From positions 496,001 to 560,000 of the forward strand of contig NZ_JABBFY010000001.1 of assembly GCF_012927115.1 (NCBI RefSeq): a stretch of 64,000 nucleotides of DNA. Reading direction: 5' to 3'. The notes under the pieces were generated by a model that was given only the letters and a program-made list of their open reading frames with translations, was not told the DNA's origin and did not search any database. Origin of the DNA: Sphingomonas sp. G-3-2-10 (lineage in GTDB: Bacteria > Pseudomonadota > Alphaproteobacteria > Sphingomonadales > Sphingomonadaceae). This document shows positions 1-7,104 of the stretch, in pieces (within the stretch, counting starts at the first letter, position 1; each line of letters begins with the position of its first letter). The translations under genes were made by a program, and so were the position numbers.

Positions 1-435
1 GTGCTCCAGCTGCGCTTCTGGCAGACCACGCCCTACCTCCTCCTGCTCCTGTTCGGCGCGATCAAGCTCGAGGTGGGGATGAGCCGCGACCGGCCGGTCG
101 GCTATCTGACGCTGCTGCTGATCCTCACCGCGATCCTCGCGCTGGTCCGCTTCCTTATGGTCGACCGGCGCACGCGTGGCGGAAAGGCTGCGGTCGCGCA
201 GGCAAGGCGCGGCGCCGATCGCCTCCGCCGTGCGCCGACTGCGGAGGAGACCGGGCTGGCGGTCGCCCTGTTCGGCACCACCGTTCTCGCCGGATCGGCA
301 TGGGCGGACTATCACCGCATGCGCAGCGCCGGAGATGGAAGTTCGTCGAGCGGCGACAGCGGATCGAGCAGCGATGGGGGCGGCGGCGGTAGCGGTTGCG
401 GCGGGGGCGGCTGCGGCGGATGCGGGGGCGGTTGA
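1..435 (+). CDS. TIGR04222-like membrane protein, C-terminal part (5' cut by window edge)
   Basis: The reading frame is open from the first base, so the true start lies outside the window. Visible are two hydrophobic helices (about residues 10-22 and 34-52), a basic linker, and a low-complexity tail of Ser, Asp, Gly and Cys ending in Gly-Cys repeats. This pattern (membrane helices followed by a GGGG/CGGGC tail) is typical of the TIGR04222 family of bacterial membrane proteins, whose function is unknown. I infer an inner-membrane location. The Gly/Cys tail could bind metal or be merely a flexible tail; nothing in the sequence decides this. Confidence 0.6.
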   Translation: MLQLRFWQTTPYLLLLLFGAIKLEVGMSRDRPVGYLTLLLILTAILALVRFLMVDRRTRGGKAAVAQARRGADRLRRAPTAEETGLAVALFGTTVLAGSAWADYHRMRSAGDGSSSSGDSGSSSDGGGGGSGCGGGGCGGCGGG

Positions 436-502
436 GCCGGCGCTGTCCTACACGGATTTCCTCCGCTAGCCTTTGCCCCGAAACGAATCCCGGGGATATG
501 AA

Positions 503-2104
503 ATGAGCGGTCGGCAGGCTGATTTTGTGGCGATGAGTCCGGTGGCCGGACGCATTCCGGGGCGGGGGATTTTTTCGCGATATTGGTGTCAACCGTGTCA
601 ACCGATTGTCGCGTTGGCGGCGCTGGCGCTGCTCCTCATCGCCATGCCCGCGTTCGCCCAGACCGCGCCTGCCGACGAAGCGGTGATCCGCACGAACGTC
701 CCGCGCATCGACGCGATGTTCGAGGAGTTCCAGAAGAAAAACCCGACACCCGGTCTCGTCTATGGCATCGTCGCCAATGGCCGGCTGGTCCATGTTCGCG
801 GCTTCGGCGTGCAGGACATCGCGGAGAAGCGCCCGGTCACGCCCGACAGCCTGTTCCGAATCGCTTCGATGACCAAGGCGTTCACTGCGCTTTCGATCCT
901 GTCACTGCGCGATGCGGGCAAGCTGTCGCTCGACGATCTGGCCGAGAAATATGTGCCCGAGATGAAGGGCTGGCGCTATCCGACCGCGGACAGCCCGCGC
1001 ATCCGCGTCCGCGATCTGCTGAGCCATACCGCCGGATTCGTCACCGACGATCCTTGGGGCGATCGCCAGCAAGTGCTGAGCGAAGCCGAATTCACCCGGA
1101 TGATCCGCGACGGCGTGCCGTTCACCCGCCCGCCGCAGACCGGCATGGAATATTCCAACTTCGGCTATGCGCTGCTCGGACGGATCGTGGCGAACGCATC
1201 GGGCATGCCGTACCGCACCTATGTCGAGCGGACGATCCTCAAGCCGCTGGGCATGACCAGCACCGGTTTCGAGGTCGGCGAATGGCCGATCGCTCGCCGT
1301 TCGATCGGCTATCGCTGGGAGAATGACGCCTGGCTCGAGGAGCCGACGATGAAGCATGGCGCGTTCGGCGCGATGGGCGGGCTTCAGGTCAGCGCGAACG
1401 ATTATGCGAAATGGGTGTCGTTCCTGCTCTCCGGCTGGCCCGCGCGTGACGGCGCGGATGCGGGGCCGGTCCGCCGCGCAACGGTTCGCGAACTGGCGCA
1501 GGGCGAGAATTTCACGCGCACCCGCCGCCGCATCGGCGCCACGGGCGAGAAGGGCTGCATGCAGTCCGAAGCCTATGGCAAGGGCTTCCGCGTCGCGCAG
1601 GACTGCCAGCTGGGCCTGATGATGCATCATGGCGGCGGCTATCCCGGCTATGGCAGCCATGTGCTGCTGCTTCCCGAATATGGTGTCGGCATCTTCGTCT
1701 TCACCAATCGCACCTATACCGGCGCGGCCAATCTGGCGTGGGACGCGGCGTTCCTGCTGAACGATGCCGGGGCGTTCACCCCGCGCGAGCTTCCGGTGAC
1801 GCCGGCGCTCACCGCGATGCACGACAAGGCGCGCGCGGCCTATGCCAGCGGCGACGTGACCGTCCTGCCGCTGGCGATGAACTTCCTGATGGATCGTACC
1901 GCCGCCAACTGGCGCATCGAGCTCGGCAAGCTGCGCGAGCAGCTGGGCGCGTGCCCCACCGCCGAGCCGCTCCACGCCACCGGCGCGCTGACGGTTTCGT
2001 TCCGCTGGAATTGCGAGAAGGGCAAGCTCGACGGCCAGATCCTGCTCGCCCCCACCAACCCGCTGAGCGTGCAGGCGCTGCGCTTTCAGCTGGTGAAGCC
2101 GTAA
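503..2104 (+). CDS. Secreted serine hydrolase, beta-lactamase class C / DD-peptidase family
   Basis: The protein carries the class C/penicillin-binding signature: Ser-x-x-Lys (SMTK, Ser about residue 122), a Tyr-Ser-Asn box (about residue 217) and a late HHGG element. These are the nucleophile, general base and third motif of serine beta-lactamase-like hydrolases (esterase, peptidase or lactamase). A hydrophobic signal segment ending in AFAQ indicates export to the periplasm. The ATG at 503 has GGGGA about 7 bases upstream; in-frame alternatives are TTG 473, ATG 533 and TTG 614. The 5' end is odd: a dispersed 24-bp repeat (581-604) lies inside the N-terminal coding sequence and makes a long extension before the signal segment, so a later start is possible. 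A small membrane gene follows with TAATG overlap. The substrate cannot be read from sequence. Confidence 0.85.
   Translation: MSGRQADFVAMSPVAGRIPGRGIFSRYWCQPCQPIVALAALALLLIAMPAFAQTAPADEAVIRTNVPRIDAMFEEFQKKNPTPGLVYGIVANGRLVHVRGFGVQDIAEKRPVTPDSLFRIASMTKAFTALSILSLRDAGKLSLDDLAEKYVPEMKGWRYPTADSPRIRVRDLLSHTAGFVTDDPWGDRQQVLSEAEFTRMIRDGVPFTRPPQTGMEYSNFGYALLGRIVANASGMPYRTYVERTILKPLGMTSTGFEVGEWPIARRSIGYRWENDAWLEEPTMKHGAFGAMGGLQVSANDYAKWVSFLLSGWPARDGADAGPVRRATVRELAQGENFTRTRRRIGATGEKGCMQSEAYGKGFRVAQDCQLGLMMHHGGGYPGYGSHVLLLPEYGVGIFVFTNRTYTGAANLAWDAAFLLNDAGAFTPRELPVTPALTAMHDKARAAYASGDVTVLPLAMNFLMDRTAANWRIELGKLREQLGACPTAEPLHATGALTVSFRWNCEKGKLDGQILLAPTNPLSVQALRFQLVKP
581..604. repeat. Dispersed 24-bp repeat, copy 1
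   Basis: Exact reverse complement of the sequence at 24913-24936. It contains a tandem of the octamer GTGTCAAC (TTGGTGTCAACCGTGTCAACC). This copy lies inside the N-terminal codons of the serine hydrolase. Confidence 0.85.
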
Positions 2105-2445
2105 TGGAGTGGCTTGGTGTAATCGGCATCGGCGCGGCGGTATTGCTCGCATCGGCGGCGCTGTCGTGGATGCTCCAGCGCAGGATGCGCTGGCTCCATC
2201 CGGTCGGCACCGCGGTACTGGCCATCGTGTTGATGCTCGCCATCCTCGTGCTGATCGTCGGCTGGACGATCGTACAGACGCTGGCCCGGATCGGGGAGGC
2301 CGGAACCGGGACCGTCAGCGATGCCGTGCCCGCGGTCGACATGCTCCATTATGGGGTGCTGCAGGGGATGCTGATCCTTGCGGTCGGCTTCCCCATCGCC
2401 CTGATCGTCGCGTTCCGGACGCGGGGGAGGAAGGGCGGGCGCTAG
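2104..2445 (+). CDS. Small integral membrane protein of unknown function
   Basis: A 113-residue protein with about three hydrophobic helices (residues 3-20, 36-56 and 80-101) and a basic C-terminus. Its ATG overlaps the stop of the serine hydrolase (TAATG), which indicates translational coupling and a shared operon. I recognise no family motif. By position it may assist or anchor the hydrolase, but that is only inference. It ends 46 bases before trmD. Confidence 0.65.
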   Translation: MEWLGVIGIGAAVLLASAALSWMLQRRMRWLHPVGTAVLAIVLMLAILVLIVGWTIVQTLARIGEAGTGTVSDAVPAVDMLHYGVLQGMLILAVGFPIALIVAFRTRGRKGGR

Positions 2446-2491
2446 GCCACGGCCCGCTTGCCAATCCGGCGCCAACGGACGAAGGACGCGC

Positions 2492-3229
2492 ATGACTTTC
2501 GCCGCCACCGTCCTGACCCTGTACCCGGAGATGTTTCCCGGCCCCCTCGGCGTGTCGCTGGCGGGCAGGGGGCTGCGCGAGGGGCTGTGGTCGCTCGATA
2601 CGGTCCAGATCCGCGACTTCGCCACCGACAAGCATCGCTCGGTCGACGATACCCCGGCCGGGGGCGGGGCAGGGATGGTGATGCGGGCGGATATCCTCGC
2701 ATCCGCGCTCGACAGCTTGCCTGCGGGCCGCCCGGTGCTGGCGATGACGCCGCGCGGGCGCACGCTCAGCCAGGCCCGGGTCCGCGAACTGGCGGACGGC
2801 CCCGGCGTGGTCGTGCTGTGCGGCCGGTTCGAGGGGTTCGACGAGCGGTTGTTCGACGCGCGCGAGATCGAACAGGTCTCGATCGGCGACTATATCCTCT
2901 CCGGCGGCGAGATGGCGGCGCTGACCCTTCTCGACGCTTGCATTCGCCTCATTCCCGGAGTAATGGGCGCGCCTTCCAGCGGTATGGACGAGAGCTTCGA
3001 AACGGGGCTGCTCGAATATCCGCAATATACCCGACCTGCTGAATGGGAAGGGCGCACGATCCCCGAAGTGCTGCGATCGGGGGATCATGCGAGGATCGCG
3101 GCATGGCGTAAAAGCCAGGCCGAGACCGATACACGGCTAAGGAGGCCGGACCTTTGGGAGCGCCATGAGGGCGCTCGGGTTCAACCTCCCTCTGGCGCGC
3201 GGCGACGAAAACAGGAAACGTTCGAATGA
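2492..3229 (+). CDS. trmD: tRNA (guanine-37-N1)-methyltransferase TrmD
   Basis: TrmD methylates N1 of guanosine 37 next to the anticodon using S-adenosylmethionine and so prevents frameshifting. The 245-residue length fits the family. The N-terminal [13 protein letters not shown], the GGGAGMVM segment and the GDYILSGGE signature of the SPOUT trefoil knot are all present. The ATG overlap with rplS (ATGA) shows coupling. The usual order is rpsP-rimM-trmD-rplS, but here a small membrane gene and a secreted hydrolase lie upstream instead of rimM. Confidence 0.97.
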   Translation: MTFAATVLTLYPEMFPGPLGVSLAGRGLREGLWSLDTVQIRDFATDKHRSVDDTPAGGGAGMVMRADILASALDSLPAGRPVLAMTPRGRTLSQARVRELADGPGVVVLCGRFEGFDERLFDAREIEQVSIGDYILSGGEMAALTLLDACIRLIPGVMGAPSSGMDESFETGLLEYPQYTRPAEWEGRTIPEVLRSGDHARIAAWRKSQAETDTRLRRPDLWERHEGARVQPPSGARRRKQETFE

Positions 3230-3615
3230 ACATCATCCAGCAGCTCGAAGCCGAGCAGATCGCCAAGTTCAACGAGGCGAAGAAGATTCCGGAATTCCGC
3301 CCGGGCGACACCCTGCGCGTCGGCGTGAAGGTCGTCGAAGGCGAGCGCACCCGCGTTCAGAACTTCGAAGGCGTGTGCATCGCCCGCTCGAACAAGGGCA
3401 TGGGCAGCAACTTCACCGTCCGCAAGATTTCGTTCGGCGAAGGCGTCGAGCGCGTGTTCCCGCTCTACTCGCCGAACATCGATTCGGTTGAAGTCGTTCG
3501 CCGCGGCGTCGTGCGCCGCGCGAAGCTCTATTATCTGCGGGGCCGCACCGGCAAGTCGGCTCGTATCGCCGAGCGCCGCGATCCGCGCCCGACCGAGGTT
3601 GCCGCGGCCGAGTAA
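3226..3615 (+). CDS. rplS: 50S ribosomal protein L19
   Basis: L19 sits at the interface of the 30S and 50S subunits. The motifs [53 protein letters not shown] and [15 protein letters not shown] are all family hallmarks. The length of 129 residues includes a short Ala/Glu tail common in alphaproteobacteria. It starts inside the trmD stop (ATGA) and is followed by a strong hairpin, so it closes the transcription unit. Confidence 0.98.
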   Translation: MNIIQQLEAEQIAKFNEAKKIPEFRPGDTLRVGVKVVEGERTRVQNFEGVCIARSNKGMGSNFTVRKISFGEGVERVFPLYSPNIDSVEVVRRGVVRRAKLYYLRGRTGKSARIAERRDPRPTEVAAAE

Positions 3616-3639
3616 GCCCGAGGCTAACGAAGCAAGCGC

Positions 3640-3684
3640 GGGGCGCGGAGGCACATGCCTTCGCGCCCCGTTTCGTTTGGCTGT
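3640..3684 (+). terminator. Rho-independent terminator after trmD-rplS
   Basis: A 13-bp stem (3640-3652 with 3657-3669, one G:T pair) closes a four-base ACAT loop and is followed by a T-rich run GTTTCGTTTGG. Strong candidate by structure. Confidence 0.85.
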
Positions 3685-3733
3685 TTCGTTTTCCGCCCAG
3701 GGATACTTTAAATTTCCGGCGTGTTACGCTACT

Positions 3734-4141
3734 ATGCCAGCCATGCGGAGCGATGCACACGACAAGCGACTAGGGCAGCTGAGGCTGTTCGCGGCGTCGC
3801 TGTGGCTGTCGCTGGTGACCGCGGTCTTTTGTGCGGTGCTGCCAGTCGGCGCCCCGCTCACCACCGCGCTCGGCTCAGCGTTCAATCCCTCGACCACCCA
3901 GGTCGCGCTCGGCGCTTCCAGCTCCGGGCTGCGGACGGCGGTCGATCCAGCGGATGACGACGGTTCGGGGCACAAGGGCGCACATGTCGTTGCGTCCGAC
4001 GCCCTGCCGCCGGTCCAGATGGCCGGCATTCCGGTCCCCCTGGCGACCGCCGACGGCGTTCCGTCGCCCTTCGGCGTCGTCGGTGCGCCGCCGCGCGCAC
4101 CGCGCGAGACCGCCCAGCCGCGCGGTCCCCCACAAGCCTGA
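3734..4141 (+). CDS. Hypothetical protein with one hydrophobic segment
   Basis: A 135-residue product (ATG 3734; ATG 3743 is an alternative). The N-terminus is basic and followed by a hydrophobic stretch (about residues 17-42, SLWLSLVTAVFCAVLPVGAP), which suggests a membrane anchor or uncleaved signal. The rest is Ala/Pro/Ser-rich and low in structure, with a C-terminal PPRAPRETAQPRGPP tail. I recognise no domain. Gene reality is supported by the extended frame and the position between a terminator and a well-marked small gene, but not by homology. Confidence 0.5.
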   Translation: MPAMRSDAHDKRLGQLRLFAASLWLSLVTAVFCAVLPVGAPLTTALGSAFNPSTTQVALGASSSGLRTAVDPADDDGSGHKGAHVVASDALPPVQMAGIPVPLATADGVPSPFGVVGAPPRAPRETAQPRGPPQA

Positions 4142-4224
4142 CTTCCCGCCGCGGCCTCAGGCCGCATGTTTCGAGATGAGAGACCGCGCGTGACTCCGCG
4201 CGGCTCCGCATCCGGGGAAGCAGA

Positions 4225-4341
4225 ATGGCACGTACAAACAAGCGAAAGCGCCCGCCCTGGTGGTTCGTAACCGCCGTATGGAGCGGCATCGCCGGATCGG
4301 CAGCCCTTGCGGCAGCCGTGATCGGTGCAACTGCGGAATGA
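4225..4341 (+). CDS. 38-residue single-pass membrane peptide
   Basis: This short gene has a good ribosome site (GGGGAAG, 6 bases before the ATG). It encodes a basic head (MARTNKRKRPPWW) and one Ala/Gly/Val-rich helix ending in ATAE. The charge pattern predicts a cytosolic N-terminus and one membrane helix. It lies 85 bases before the antiporter gene. Function unknown; a subunit or modulator of the downstream transporter is possible but unsupported. Confidence 0.55.
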   Translation: MARTNKRKRPPWWFVTAVWSGIAGSAALAAAVIGATAE

Positions 4342-4426
4342 TGTGTTTCGTTAGATCAAATGCCCGGGCCGGACATGTTCCGGCCCGGTTTACGCCGCCC
4401 GCGCGCGGCGCAATCAAGGAATTCAG

Positions 4427-6046
4427 ATGCACCACACCCCCCTGATCGCCACGGTCGTCGCCGGCCTGGTGATCGCATTCGTCATGGGCGCGATCGCGCA
4501 TCGGCTGAAGGTGTCGCCCATCGCCGGATATCTGCTCGCAGGCGTCGTAGTCGGGCCGTTCACGCCCGGCTTCGTCGCCGATGCGGGCCTGGCCAGCGAA
4601 CTCGCGGAGATCGGCGTGATCCTGCTGATGTTCGGCGTCGGCCTGCATTTCTCGCTCAAGGATCTGCTCGCGGTCCGCAAGATCGCCGTGCCCGGCGCGA
4701 TCGGCCAGATCGCCGTCGCGACCTTGCTCGGCATGGGCCTGTCCTGGACGCTGGGCTGGGATCCGCTGGCTGGCTTCGTCTTCGGCCTGGCGCTCTCGGT
4801 CGCCAGTACGGTGGTGCTGCTGCGCGCGCTTCAGGGCGCGAACCTCGTCCAGACCGAGCGCGGCCGCATCGCGGTCGGCTGGCTGATCGTCGAGGATCTG
4901 GTGATGGTGCTGGCGCTGGTGTTGCTGCCGGTGCTGGCCAATGTGATGAAGAGCCCGGACGGTGACGCCGCGGCGCTTCTGGTGCCGCTGGCCGGCACGC
5001 TGTTCAAGGTCACCGGCTTCGTGGTGCTGATGCTGCTGGTCGGCCGCAAGGTGATCCCGTGGGTGTTGCACTGGGTGGTGCATACCGGCTCGCGTGAGCT
5101 GTTCCGCCTTGCCGTGCTCGCCATCGCGCTGGGTGTGGCGTTCGGCGCCGCCTTCGTGTTTCAGGTCTCGTTCGCGCTTGGCGCCTTCTTCGCCGGCATG
5201 ATCCTGGGCGAGACGCCGCTCAGCCGTCAGGCGACCGAGGAGACGCTTCCGCTGCGCGACGCGTTCGCGGTGCTGTTCTTCGTGTCGGTTGGCATGTTGT
5301 TCGATCCGTCCGTGCTGATCGAACAGCCGTTGCCGTTGCTGGCGACGGTCGCGATCATCGTCGTGGGCAAGTCGGTCGCGGCCTATGCCATCGTTCGCGC
5401 GCTGCGCCATTCGGGCAAGACTGCGATCACCGCGGCCGCCAGCCTGGCCCAGATCGGCGAATTCTCGTTCATCCTCGCCTCACTGGGCACCAGCCTGCAG
5501 ATCCTCCCCGCCGAAGGGCGCGATCTGATTCTGGCGGGTGCGATCATCTCGATCTTCCTCAATCCCTTCATCTTCTCGCTTGTGCCCAAGCGCGGCGATG
5601 CGGTTGAGATCCCTGACGAGGCGCCGAAGCCCCGCGCGCACAAGGGCCACGTCATCCTGATCGGCTATGGCCGCGTCGGGAAGCTGATCGCGGGCGACCT
5701 GACCAAGAGCGGGAAACCGTTCACTATCATCGAGGATCAGGCCGACATGGCGCGCGAGGCCGAAGCGGCGGGGATCGATGTGGTGCAGGCCAACGCGGTC
5801 GATCCCGATACGCTGGAAGCCGCGGGCATTCGCGACGCCAGCAAGCTCCTGATCGCGATCCCGGAGGGGTTCGAGGCCGGGGCGATCGCCGAGCGGGCGC
5901 GCGAGTTGAACGTCGGCATCCGCATCATCGCCCGCGCCCATTCCGACGCCGAGGTCGCCTTCCTGCAAAAGGCCGGCGTCCCCGAAGTCGTGATGGGCGA
6001 GCGCGAGATCGCCAGCCGCATGCTGACCCTCTGTTCCGCCGGATGA
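4427..6046 (+). CDS. ybaL: YbaL/Kef-type monovalent cation:proton antiporter (CPA2) with RCK domain
   Basis: The N-terminal part (about residues 1-400) is a multi-helix CPA2 exchanger. The opening MHHTPLIATVVAGLVIAF and segments such as GVILLMFGVGLHFSLKDLLA closely follow E. coli YbaL as I remember it. The C-terminal part (from about residue 410) is a TrkA-N/RCK Rossmann domain with GYGRVGKLIAGDL and an acidic nucleotide-binding strand end. YbaL-class proteins are inner-membrane K+/H+ exchangers, linked in E. coli to pH and stress. It is followed by a 9-bp hairpin and a convergent gene, so it is probably monocistronic or shares a promoter with the small peptide upstream. Confidence 0.92.
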   Translation: MHHTPLIATVVAGLVIAFVMGAIAHRLKVSPIAGYLLAGVVVGPFTPGFVADAGLASELAEIGVILLMFGVGLHFSLKDLLAVRKIAVPGAIGQIAVATLLGMGLSWTLGWDPLAGFVFGLALSVASTVVLLRALQGANLVQTERGRIAVGWLIVEDLVMVLALVLLPVLANVMKSPDGDAAALLVPLAGTLFKVTGFVVLMLLVGRKVIPWVLHWVVHTGSRELFRLAVLAIALGVAFGAAFVFQVSFALGAFFAGMILGETPLSRQATEETLPLRDAFAVLFFVSVGMLFDPSVLIEQPLPLLATVAIIVVGKSVAAYAIVRALRHSGKTAITAAASLAQIGEFSFILASLGTSLQILPAEGRDLILAGAIISIFLNPFIFSLVPKRGDAVEIPDEAPKPRAHKGHVILIGYGRVGKLIAGDLTKSGKPFTIIEDQADMAREAEAAGIDVVQANAVDPDTLEAAGIRDASKLLIAIPEGFEAGAIAERARELNVGIRIIARAHSDAEVAFLQKAGVPEVVMGEREIASRMLTLCSAG

Positions 6047-6055
6047 GCTTGTGTC

Positions 6056-6089
6056 GGGGAGCGCAGGCCCGTCCTGTTCGGCGCTCCCC
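6056..6089. terminator. Hairpin between convergent antiporter and VOC genes
   Basis: Perfect 9-bp stem GGGGAGCGC / GCGCTCCCC (6056-6064 with 6081-6089) and a 16-base loop. There is no T run, so it may act as a bidirectional, possibly Rho-assisted, terminator. Confidence 0.55.
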
Positions 6090-6098
6090 GGCAACCCG

Positions 6099-6479
6099 TC
6101 ACGCATAGCTGACGATCTCATATTCGGTGCCGTCGAAATCGAGAAAGTAGAAGCGCTTCCCCGGTTCGTAATCTCCATGCGAGAAGGGAACGAGCCCGGC
6201 AGTCTCCACGCGCCGTTCGATCGCGTCGAGATCGTCCACGACGATACCGACATGGTTGAACGGCCGGCCCTTGATGAAAGTCTCGTCCGGGCTCGCCGCG
6301 CCGTCACGGGTGTAGAGCGCGATGTAGAAGCGCGCGTCGCCGACATGGATGGTGCATCCGCCGAGCTGGGACGGCCCCTGCCAGCGGATATGCCAGCCGA
6401 ACAGGTCGTTCAGCAGCTGCGCCGAGCGCTCGGGGTCGCGCACGGTCAGGTTGATATGCTCGATGAAGGGAGCCGTCAT
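6099..6479 (-). CDS. VOC-superfamily (glyoxalase/bleomycin-resistance fold) protein, SoxR target
   Basis: A 126-residue vicinal-oxygen-chelate protein. It starts with IEHINLTVRDPERSAQLLNDLFGW, carries FNHVGIVVDDLDAIERRV in the second module and ends with YFLDFDGTEYEIVSY, giving the paired beta-alpha-beta-beta-beta modules and a His/Glu metal set. Such proteins are metal-dependent lyases, dioxygenases or drug-binding proteins. The start at 6479 fits AAGGA 8 bases upstream; ATG 6485 is possible. It is divergent from soxR, and its promoter overlaps a near-perfect SoxR box, so I infer induction by redox-cycling compounds and a role in their detoxification. Confidence 0.88.
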   Translation of the reverse strand: MTAPFIEHINLTVRDPERSAQLLNDLFGWHIRWQGPSQLGGCTIHVGDARFYIALYTRDGAASPDETFIKGRPFNHVGIVVDDLDAIERRVETAGLVPFSHGDYEPGKRFYFLDFDGTEYEIVSYA

Positions 6480-6525
6480 TCGCATGGTCCTTGTCTGTGG
6501 ATTGCCATGCGAGAAGCAGGTACAA

Positions 6526-6543
6526 CCTCAACCTAAGTTGAGG
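6526..6543 (-). promoter_or_regulatory. SoxR box (soxR//VOC divergent promoter)
   Basis: CCTCAACCTAAGTTGAGG is an 18-bp dyad matching the known SoxR operator form (CCTCAAG...CTTGAGG). Read on the minus strand it gives TTGACC as -35 and a 19-bp spacer to a TACCTG -10-like element. The overlong spacer is typical of MerR-family promoters, so the VOC gene is the likely activated target. Confidence 0.88.
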
Positions 6544-6567
6544 TCAAGGGCTTAATTCGGAGGCGGG

Positions 6568-7026
6568 ATGTCGCGCGGAAACGAGCTTCTGGCGATCGGC
6601 GATCTCGCCGCGCGGACCGGCGTGTCGGTCTCGGCGATCCGCTTTTACGAAGGCAAGGGGCTGGTCAGCGCCTTCCGCACCTCGGGCGGGCAGCGCCGCT
6701 TTCTCCGCTCAGACATCCGCCGCATCTCATTCGCGCTGATCGCGCAGCAAATGGGGCTGACCATTCCCCAGATCGCGGCCGAACTGGCCAAGCTGCCCGA
6801 GGGCAGGGCGCCCAATGCGACCGACTGGAAGCGGATCAGCAACGGATTCCGCCAGCTGATCGACGAGCGCATCGCGATGCTCGAGCGGACGCGGGACATT
6901 CTCGACGGCTGTATCGGCTGTGGCTGCCTGTCGCTGAGCAAATGTGCGCTATACAATCCGGACGACCGCGCCGCGCGCAGCGGGGCAGGGCCGCGCTATG
7001 TGATCGCACCGCGCGAGCTGGCGTGA
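6568..7026 (+). CDS. soxR: Redox-sensitive transcriptional activator SoxR (MerR family)
   Basis: The N-terminal MerR winged helix reads IGDLAARTGVSVSAIRFYEGKGLV and is followed by a dimerisation helix. The [2Fe-2S] cluster motif is complete: Cys115, Cys118, Cys120 and Cys126 (CIGCGCLSLSKC, C-x2-C-x-C-x5-C). Oxidation of the cluster turns SoxR into an activator at promoters with 19-20 bp spacers. The box lies directly upstream and also faces the VOC gene, implying autoregulation plus activation. Outside enteric bacteria SoxR usually controls small detoxification or efflux sets rather than soxS, which fits this arrangement. Confidence 0.97.
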   Translation: MSRGNELLAIGDLAARTGVSVSAIRFYEGKGLVSAFRTSGGQRRFLRSDIRRISFALIAQQMGLTIPQIAAELAKLPEGRAPNATDWKRISNGFRQLIDERIAMLERTRDILDGCIGCGCLSLSKCALYNPDDRAARSGAGPRYVIAPRELA

Positions 7027-7104
7027 CACCCTTTACCCGCCGCCATTCCGCCGCGATAACGCCCACAGGTCCTGGTATCAGGTGAAACCATCCGGAGTTG
7101 CGGA

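Noticed and set aside
155..793. 212-residue minus-strand frame at the left edge
   Set aside because: Arg-rich shadow opposite two plus-strand genes; part of its apparent similarity to the frame at 24.9 kb comes only from the translated 24-bp repeat.
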